19,610 nucleotides of DNA from Anaerolineaceae bacterium UBA3924 (GTDB taxonomy: Bacteria > Chloroflexota > Anaerolineae > Anaerolineales > Anaerolineaceae): NCBI GenBank assembly GCA_002385985.1, contig DGEO01000016.1, positions 27,309 to 46,918 of the forward strand, given 5' to 3'. A program made the position numbers and the translations under genes. The notes beneath the pieces were generated by a model that was not told the origin of the DNA, searched no databases, and worked only from the letters and a program-made list of their open reading frames with translations. Positions 6,861-12,346 of this stretch are shown here, piece by piece (positions within the stretch are counted from its first letter, which is position 1; every line of letters begins with the position of its first letter).

Positions 6861-7631
6861 TTACAGGGCCGGCCGGTCAAAATCCGCGAAACAGCGGCCC
6901 TCCAGATAGTCCGGGAAGGTGTACACCCCGGTGACCTGCAGGTAGCAGCGGTTTTTGGGCTGGTTCTCGTCCGGGTGGTGTCCACGCGTGAGGCCAATAC
7001 GGAGATAGGTGCGCGCCTGATTTAGCTCCTTATACAGTTTGAAACCAATCTGCCCGAAGCGCAAGCCCTGACTGGTGCGCAGGTGATCCAGATAATAGCG
7101 ATAAGACAGATCGGTCACAGGCAAGTTATAAACAGCGCCTGTGCTATCAACAAATGTGAGCCGGTATTTAAGTTCGCCCTTAAATTTATACAGACGGACG
7201 AACTGGATGCTCTGCGGCCGCAGGGTGCCTAGGGATAGTTTCCCTTCACCCAGTTGAACATAGTGCCCGCGTCCTTGCTCAGGCTTATGTATTTCTGCGT
7301 GAAACATCTCTTTCACGCAGGGAACTGTCATTTGTTCCAGTATGCGCTCCCGATCCTCCTCATCCAACAGGCCGTCAAAGCGTTTGAATTTCGGATCCAT
7401 CAGCCAGTCTTCGGTGTGCGGAGGGCATGGATTTGGCCGGAGCAGGTTCAAGCCCACCCGGGCAAACGGGCGAATGACAGCCTCATTGTGCTGGTAGAGC
7501 CATATCTCCTGAATCTCCCCTTTGTTAGGAAGGATTGGGCGGATCGCCTGGCCATCCATGGTCACAGCAGCGACGCAGACTCGCTGGTTATTCATGCGGG
7601 TGACGTCGGTGATGATTAGTGTGGTGGTCAC
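6861..7631 (-). CDS. Dual OB domain-containing (DuOB) protein
   Basis: This 256-residue protein resembles the family named for two OB folds (DuOB). The first OB-like part is near the N-terminus (LIITDVTRMNNQRVCVAAV, then AIRPI). The second is in the middle (GHYVQLGEGKLSLGTL). The conserved-looking end contains CYLQVTGVYTFPDYLEGR near residue 230-250. OB folds suggest binding of nucleic acid or a small ligand; no catalytic motif is visible. The GTG at 7631 is chosen because AGAAGG lies 6 bases before it; the 39 residues upstream in the open frame are low-quality. It lies 23 bases after DUF488-B and 52 bases before the TPR/OB gene. From memory, DuOB proteins are often encoded next to DUF488 proteins; I cannot verify that here. 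Confidence 0.75.
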   Translation of the reverse strand: MTTTLIITDVTRMNNQRVCVAAVTMDGQAIRPILPNKGEIQEIWLYQHNEAVIRPFARVGLNLLRPNPCPPHTEDWLMDPKFKRFDGLLDEEDRERILEQMTVPCVKEMFHAEIHKPEQGRGHYVQLGEGKLSLGTLRPQSIQFVRLYKFKGELKYRLTFVDSTGAVYNLPVTDLSYRYYLDHLRTSQGLRFGQIGFKLYKELNQARTYLRIGLTRGHHPDENQPKNRCYLQVTGVYTFPDYLEGRCFADFDRPAL

Positions 7632-7654
7632 GCAGCACCTTCTTTCTGGCTGAA

Positions 7655-8092
7655 TTACAGGTGGATGACCTCCACATCTCCCCAGGCCTGCGCCAGGCGT
7701 TCGGCCACAAACCGGCGGTGGCAGTGATCGGCGGCCGGTTCGCTGCACAGCAGGCAGCAGGTCTTTTCCTCGAACAGGGTGCGGTCCAGCGTTTCGGGGA
7801 TGCCGCGCTGGTCCATCAGCGCCTGGAATTCCTGCTCGAACTGCGTCCAGTCTCCGCTGGCGCGGTAGGCATTGAGGATCTCATCGGTCGGGGCCAGCTG
7901 CAGGAGGTGGCGGTAATCGCAGCCGATCAGCTTCTCCAGGAAGTAGCGCAGGTCCTCCTTCTTGGTGAACCCGGCCAGCTGCCCGCCGGGGCGCAGGCGA
8001 ATATCCACCAGGCGCTCCACCCCGTTCTGCTGGAGCAGATCAAAGAACTGCCGGGCGGACTTGCGCGCGAACCCAATGGTGTAAAGCTTCAT
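7655..8092 (-). CDS. DUF488-family protein B
   Basis: The 145-residue protein starts with MKLYTIGFARK, has DIRLRP at 30-35 and a C-terminal CSEPAADHCHRRFVAERL (116-133). The YTIG opening, the D-x-R strand end and the Cys...Cys-His-Arg signature are the hallmarks of DUF488. The family has a rhodanese-like or nucleotide-binding-like look, but no reaction is established to my knowledge. The Cys and His residues could bind a metal or act in catalysis. ATG at 8092 has an AAGGAG site 6-7 bases upstream. It is shorter than its neighbour DUF488-A and diverged from it, so the pair looks like an old duplication with split roles. Confidence 0.85.
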   Translation of the reverse strand: MKLYTIGFARKSARQFFDLLQQNGVERLVDIRLRPGGQLAGFTKKEDLRYFLEKLIGCDYRHLLQLAPTDEILNAYRASGDWTQFEQEFQALMDQRGIPETLDRTLFEEKTCCLLCSEPAADHCHRRFVAERLAQAWGDVEVIHL

Positions 8093-8152
8093 GGCGGCTC
8101 CTTATCAGGATGGTATGAGGTCAATCAGCGTTGTGTGTATGTGGCGGCTCCG

Positions 8153-8719
8153 CTAAAACAGGCTGAGCTGCTCGGCTGGCGGCTCGTTTTTCAATTTGGG
8201 AAGGTGCTGGTCCTTGACCAGCGTCCCGTCACCGCGAATATGCTTCACGCTGACCCCCAGGCCGGTCAGGTAGCGGCCGATAAGGTGATGGCGGTGGCAG
8301 GACGCCGGGTCCTCCTCGCTGCACATTACCGACACCCGGGTCTCGCCAGCCAGCTCCAGCAGGCGCTGGATGCCTTTCTGGAAGAAATCCCGGGTCATCA
8401 CGGCCGGGTAATCGACCAGGTGCAGGAAGTCAGCCTGGCCGTCTGGCAGGCGTCCGTTTTTGTAGCAGGTCGGGTCCTTCGGCCGCCCGCCGAGGTACTC
8501 ACCCGCGTACCGGTAGTCGATGCCCGCCTGCCGGAGGGTGTGCTCGAAGGTCTCGCGGTTGAACTGTGGGACGTACTGGCTGTAGGGCGAGCTGCGCACG
8601 TCCACCAGGGTCTTGATTTCGTATCGCTCCAGCAGCTCGATGATATTACCGGCCGGCACGTTGCTGTGCCCGATGGTGTAGATTTCAAAGGGGGGTGTGG
8701 TCTCAGGCGTGTCTGCCAT
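8153..8719 (-). CDS. DUF488-family protein A with C-terminal clamp-binding-like motif
   Basis: The 188-residue protein shows the full DUF488 signature: YTIGHS (14-19), DVRSSP (40-45), LGGRP (76-80) and CSEEDPASCHR (133-143). The last five residues are QLSLF (184-188), identical to the consensus pentapeptide (QL[SD]LF) by which bacterial proteins dock on the DNA polymerase sliding clamp. It is preceded by a flexible-looking KNEPPAE linker, as such motifs usually are. ATG at 8719 is chosen where homology-like sequence begins; the ribosome site is weak. The longer open frame up to 8881 runs over a TATAAT promoter box, so the far upstream start is unlikely. It is the first gene of the operon. The enzyme activity, if any, is unknown. 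Confidence 0.85.
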   Translation of the reverse strand: MADTPETTPPFEIYTIGHSNVPAGNIIELLERYEIKTLVDVRSSPYSQYVPQFNRETFEHTLRQAGIDYRYAGEYLGGRPKDPTCYKNGRLPDGQADFLHLVDYPAVMTRDFFQKGIQRLLELAGETRVSVMCSEEDPASCHRHHLIGRYLTGLGVSVKHIRGDGTLVKDQHLPKLKNEPPAEQLSLF

Positions 8720-8780
8720 GGTCTGTATGGGGCAGCTGTAGAAGGAGGGAAGTATGGATCCAAATGACTGCTGAGGGGAG

Positions 8781-8793
8781 GGGGGCATCCCCC
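8781..8793. repeat. Small GGGGG/CCCCC hairpin
   Basis: GGGGG CAT CCCCC lies just downstream of the predicted minus-strand start site, in the 5' leader of the DUF488 operon. It may fold in RNA; its 3-base loop and 5-bp stem make a tight hairpin. A chance event is possible. Confidence 0.3.
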
Positions 8794-8801
8794 TGCGAAT
8801 G

Positions 8802-8819
8802 ATTATAGCCCAATTGGGC
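8802..8819 (-). promoter_or_regulatory. -10 box with adjoining palindrome, DUF488 operon promoter
   Basis: On the minus strand a perfect TATAAT (8802-8807) is immediately preceded by the 12-bp perfect palindrome GCCCAATTGGGC (8808-8819), sitting in the spacer between -10 and -35. No good -35 is found at 17 bases; TTGAAC lies about 25 bases upstream. The palindrome in that position is where an operator or activator site would be expected, given the poor -35. Confidence 0.5.
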
Positions 8820-8995
8820 GGCACAGGGGCTTGTTCAACACAGCACTGCTTTCGCCGGCTGTGTCCCTCAAAGAAAACCACATCCGGACCCTATACACGT
8901 CGAAAGCCGGCAGTTTACGTTAAGCTGTTATTCCCTTCTTCTCTTAACAATCCTCCCACATTCCTACCGGTTCTGGTTATCCTCCGCAAACGCGC

Positions 8996-9001
8996 TATAA
9001 T
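8996..9001 (+). promoter_or_regulatory. Divergent -10 box, plus strand
   Basis: A perfect TATAAT is followed at 7 bases and onward by a purine-rich leader (AATAAGGGGGAGA). The hexamer 17 bases upstream (CTGGTT) is a poor -35. It would serve the nuclease gene at 9219 and lies about 190 bases from the oppositely facing operon promoter. Confidence 0.35.
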
Positions 9002-9218
9002 CTCAATAAGGGGGAGACCCGTACTCCCACAGATTATGACTTTATACGGTGACGTCTTCCCTCCCAGGCACCCTTCTCCAGACTCAATGAAGTAATCATC
9101 CGAAGACACCGATCGGTTCCCGGACACAATTTCAAGCGAGTTGGATGCTCCCGAGGTCACACGCAGAAGTCGAGCAGCTGATCACCCCGACAATTCTACA
9201 ACAGAGATCAAACCGGCC

Positions 9219-9881
9219 ATGTTTCCCAAACCAGCAGACGAAAACGACATCCAGGCGTTGCAGGATCTGATCGAATACCCGGATCTTGAAGCTGTGGCGC
9301 GCGAAGCGGACCGCTTCAATATCTTTGAAGCGGTCGATGTGGTGCGCCGGGAACTGCACCACTCGGCGTTTCTCGCTTACCTGTTCAACCCCAACGAGAA
9401 TTACGGCCTCGGAGACGCATTCGCGTGCCAGTTCTTGAAAACGGCGGTCGCCGGAGCAGAACCCGAAACCCTGAAGGTACGTCCGATTGACCTTGCGCTG
9501 TGGGATTTCGATCAACTGGAGATCCGCCGCGAGTGGCAGAACATCGACTCGCATACTCGTGTTTTACATCATCAACCGGCCGGATCAGGTGCGCCTCAAT
9601 CTGACCATTGGCCCCGGCACAATGGAGATCCGGCAAAAGCTGTATGAAATGGCGGAAAAAAACCCGCCTTTTAAACCAGCCTGGAAGAAGCTCTTTCCCA
9701 AGTGGACAAACATTTATAGCAAAACCGTGCTCTCCAAAAAAGAACTGGAGAGCCTGGAATTGGAAAGCGAAAAACTGATCGAAAAAATGATGAATTGTGG
9801 GAAAACATTTTACAGCACGATCTGCAGGCGATGATCAAGGTGGTGAACGCCCAGACATGGCTCTTTGAGCCAGTCAAGTAA
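9219..9881 (+). pseudogene. Broken PD-(D/E)XK nuclease-superfamily gene
   Basis: Residues from the ATG at 9219 begin like the large PD-(D/E)XK family found beside defence genes: FNIFEAVDVV, LHHSAFLAYLFNPNENYGLGD, then REWQNID (ending near 9549). Normal members continue through a strand with Asp and an ENK-like motif. Here the text jumps into another frame near 9550-9562. It resumes as the family's C-terminal part (VFYIINRPDQVRLNLTIGPG, then EIRQKLYEMAEKNPP). A second frameshift near 9790-9800 moves the end to LWENILQHDLQAMIKVVN and a TAA at 9879-9881. The catalytic core is missing, so an active nuclease is not expected. I infer an internal deletion of perhaps 100 codons or more plus a later frameshift; I cannot measure it without a homologue. 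Confidence 0.7.
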
Positions 9882-9963
9882 CGCCGCATAAGGAAGAACG
9901 AATACACATCAAGAAGGTGTCTATTAACTAATCTAAATAATCCAGCCAGCAGAGGAGGTCAAG

Positions 9964-10947
9964 ATGGCGCATTTGTGGATGGTCCGTGCCGGTGGAGATA
10001 ATGAAATTATTGATCTGGTCGAATCAAAGAATGCGGTCGCGATTGGCTGGTCGCAGATGGGCGATCTAAGTACCCTGAGAACGCGGCAACAGTTCAAAGA
10101 CCGGTATAATGATTGCTTCCCCGAAGAGAAAAATCAATCTCGAATCAACCTCCACACCGGGCAAATTTACAGGTTCGCACGCGAGATTAAAACAGATGAT
10201 TATGTGCTTACCTACAACCAGTCAAGCCGGAAAATTCTGATCGGCAAAGTCATTGGAGGCTACAGGTATTCACCTCAAGAAATCCACGAAAACTATCCTC
10301 ACGTTCGCCAAGTGGAATGGCTGCAATCCGTTTCCAGGGATCAGTTTTCCGAAATGGCTCGTAACAGTTTGGGTAGTTCTCTCAGGGTCTTTAAGATGGA
10401 TGAACATTTACGAGAAGTTCTAACCCTGCTTCAAGGACGCCAAGAGATCGTTGAGGAAGAGCTGAACCCTCCATTCTATGAGGAGGTTAAGTCTAAAGCG
10501 GATGAATTAATTTCCGACAAGGTAAGCCATCTGGGGCCTTATGAAATGCAGGACTTGGTTGCGGCGGTGCTTCGAGCAATAGGTTATCGAGCAGTCAGCG
10601 TTAAACCAGGTCCGGATCTAGGCATTGATATTGAAGCTTCTCCCGATCCTCTTGGGTTTGAAGAACCAAGAATAATGGTGCAGGTGAAGCACCGAACCGA
10701 TAAAGTAATCGCAGATGAAATGAGGAGCTTCATTGGAGCACTTCATAAAGGTGAACATGGAATGTATGTTTCATCAGGTGGTTTTACAAAAGACGCAGTA
10801 AAAGAAGCCCGGATGTGTTCGAAAAATATCCGGATGATCGATCGAGAACAGTTCATTGGACTCCTGCTTGAATATTACGACCATTTAGAACCCGAATATA
10901 AAACCTTGATCCCATTAAGACGCATCTGGGTTCCCGTTGATCAATAA
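9964..10947 (+). CDS. Mrr-type restriction endonuclease with N-terminal PUA/EVE-like domain
   Basis: The 327-residue protein has a C-terminal Mrr-like PD-(D/E)XK nuclease domain. It contains YEMQDLVAAVLRAIGY (193-208, helix with E194), GPDLGIDIEA (216-225, catalytic Asp D222) and MVQVKHR (238-244, Q240-x-K242, the QxK variant common in Mrr). A later strand reads GMYVSSGGFTKDA (266-278). The N-terminal part (1-100) opens LWMVRAGGDNE and has VAIGWSQMGDLS (25-36). It then has DDYVLTYNQ and ILIGKVIGGY, a pattern like PUA/EVE-type modules that read modified bases. Together this suggests an endonuclease that cuts modified or foreign DNA, without an attached methylase. ATG at 9964 has a strong GGAGG site. 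It lies 45 bases ahead of the RusA-like gene, probably in one transcript. Confidence 0.85.
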   Translation: MAHLWMVRAGGDNEIIDLVESKNAVAIGWSQMGDLSTLRTRQQFKDRYNDCFPEEKNQSRINLHTGQIYRFAREIKTDDYVLTYNQSSRKILIGKVIGGYRYSPQEIHENYPHVRQVEWLQSVSRDQFSEMARNSLGSSLRVFKMDEHLREVLTLLQGRQEIVEEELNPPFYEEVKSKADELISDKVSHLGPYEMQDLVAAVLRAIGYRAVSVKPGPDLGIDIEASPDPLGFEEPRIMVQVKHRTDKVIADEMRSFIGALHKGEHGMYVSSGGFTKDAVKEARMCSKNIRMIDREQFIGLLLEYYDHLEPEYKTLIPLRRIWVPVDQ

Positions 10948-10992
10948 TATGCCAGTCGAAGGGATCAACCGAAGAACAGGAGCCCCGCCGCG

Positions 10993-11418
10993 ATGGACCT
11001 GTTTATCCGGCCAGACGGCCTGACCCTGATTGCGCACTTCACCCTGCCGTGGGTGCAGACCTGGGGCGATTCGAGAAAAGACTCGCCGTATAAAGCGTGG
11101 GTGCGAGAAACTGCTGCACTGCCGTCAGACTTCGGAGCACGGTACAACTGGTTCGCTTTCTCCATCCGCGCTGTGGTGGCGCGCTCGCGAGTCCGGTTCA
11201 CCGGGCAAATCCCGGACGTCGAGAACATCCCCAAACTGATCGTGGACGCCTTCACCGGCGTGCTCTATCCCGATGACGATATCCGCTATGTGCGCGGCGT
11301 GCAGGTGGAAGCGGTGATCAGCCCGGACGAGGAGAACCTGACCGAGGTTTGGATCTACGGCATGCCGGCCGGAGGGGTTGAGGCTGGCAGCGAGCCCCCC
11401 GGACATCAACGGCAGTGA
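10993..11418 (+). CDS. RusA-like Holliday-junction resolvase candidate
   Basis: The 141-residue protein is about the size of RusA (about 120 residues). Its central part reads IPDVENIPKLIVDAFTGVLY (73-92), followed by PDDDIRYV (93-100). RusA family proteins carry D-x-D-N-x-x-K, D-x-[LF] and a later DD; here the corresponding positions are D75, E77, N78, K81, D85 and D94-D96. One acidic residue is Glu instead of Asp, so the match is divergent and activity is unsure. The N-terminal part (FIRPDGLTLIAHFTLPW) is beta-strand-like, as expected. An AGGAG site precedes the ATG. The last 20 residues are Gly/Pro-rich and look like an added tail. RusA proteins resolve four-way DNA junctions and are often phage-derived. 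The gene follows the Mrr gene in the same direction. Confidence 0.6.
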   Translation: MDLFIRPDGLTLIAHFTLPWVQTWGDSRKDSPYKAWVRETAALPSDFGARYNWFAFSIRAVVARSRVRFTGQIPDVENIPKLIVDAFTGVLYPDDDIRYVRGVQVEAVISPDEENLTEVWIYGMPAGGVEAGSEPPGHQRQ

Positions 11419-11602
11419 GCTGGCTGACATAACCATTCTGGCACCTCCGTCATTCGTAATATCAAAAACCGTGCTGGTGAACTAAAGCTGCGCGAGCTTT
11501 TTAGCGGGTAACAGAAAAAACCGAACAGCCTGGTACCCTTCATTACAGTAGTTGGACAATCTCAACCCCATCCTCAGCTACAATACCAGCACGGAGGGAA
11601 AT
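11419..11602. other. Intergenic region between RusA-like and HicB/DinB-like genes
   Basis: It holds a weak plus-strand terminator candidate (11484-11502) and a TACAAT (11579-11584), a possible -10 box for the gene starting at 11603. TTGGAC lies 21 bases before it, too far for a standard promoter. No gene is seen. Confidence 0.4.
11484..11502 (+). terminator. Weak Rho-independent terminator candidate
   Basis: AAAGCT GCGCG AGCTTT forms a 6-bp stem with a 5-base loop, followed by TT. It lies about 65 bases after the RusA-like stop. The short T-tract makes it only a candidate. Confidence 0.35.
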
Positions 11603-12290
11603 ATGACCCACAACATCTACCTCGAATCCGGCAGGCAGCGGACCTTCGCCGTGGCAGTGGACTGGCCGGGGTGGGCACGCAGCGGGCGGAGCGAAGAAGC
11701 CGCCCTGCAGGCGCTGGTCGACTACGCGCCGCGGTACGCCCGCGTGCTGCAGTCCACCACGCTGGCCTTCTCACCCCCGGCCAGCCCATCCGACCTGACG
11801 GTCATCGCCCGCCTGCCCGGCACCGCCACCACCGACTTCGGCGCCCCGGCCGTGCCGCTGCCGGACGACTCCGCGCCCGTCACCCCCGAGGAGCTGGCGC
11901 GCTGGAAGGAAATTCTCCCGGCCTGCTGGCAGGCCTTTGACGCCGCCGTCCAGTCAGCCGGCGGGCAGGCGCTGCGCAAAGGGCCGCGCGGCGGCGGGCG
12001 GGAGCTGGAAAAGATCCTCCACCATCTGTACGAATCGGCCGAGGCCTACCTCAAGAGCCTGGGCGGCCAGCCGCCCAAAGGCCTGCCCGCAGACCCGGCC
12101 GAAGCGCTGCCGCCGCTGCGCGAGGCCATCCTTGCCGCGCTGGAAGCGGCCGCCCGCGGCGAGCTGCCGGCACGCGGCCCGCGCGGCGGGGAACGCTGGA
12201 CCGCCCGCTACTTCGTCCGCCGCCTGGCCTGGCACGACCTGGATCACGCCTGGGAAATCGAAGACCGCACGGCCAGACTCCCCCCTTTAA
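11603..12290 (+). CDS. HicB-like/DinB-like two-part hypothetical protein, stop codon shifted
   Basis: About 225 residues from ATG 11603 look real. The N-terminal part (FAVAVDWPGWARSGRSEEAAL, 15-35) resembles HicB-like antitoxin domains. The C-terminal part (about 96-225) is helical and carries H140/H141 and WHDLDHAWEIED with H211 and H215, a metal-binding pattern like DinB/YfiT four-helix proteins. The reading frame does not stop at the natural end: in the actual frame it runs on, antisense to the tyrosine-kinase gene, to 13906. A TAA at 12288-12290 lies one base out of frame directly after a C6 run (12280-12285). Removing one C would end the protein at Leu just past the EDRTA motif, before the hairpin at 12295. 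I read this as a single-base indel, either a sequencing slip or a real stop loss. GGAGG lies 6 bases before the ATG. Confidence 0.6.
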
Positions 12291-12294
12291 ACGC

Positions 12295-12333
12295 CAGACC
12301 GGGTAAGGCACATCGAGCACCTTACCCGGTCTG
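12295..12333. terminator. Bidirectional terminator, perfect 14-bp stem
   Basis: CAGACCGGGTAAGG (12295-12308) pairs perfectly with CCTTACCCGGTCTG (12320-12333) around an 11-base loop. It lies between converging genes: the HicB/DinB-like gene on the plus strand and the exopolysaccharide operon on the minus strand. T-tracts on both sides are weak, so it could instead be a transcription-insulating hairpin. Confidence 0.75.
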
Positions 12334-12346
12334 TTCATTCACTCCC

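Noticed and set aside
6809..6997. Upstream extension of the TPR protein
   Set aside because: Overlaps the DuOB gene's end and lacks TPR-like text; ATG 6808 has AGGAAG at the right spacing.
7619..8767. 382-codon plus-strand frame across the DUF488 genes
   Set aside because: Its opposite strand holds two DUF488 genes with exact family motifs; this frame is a GC-bias shadow.
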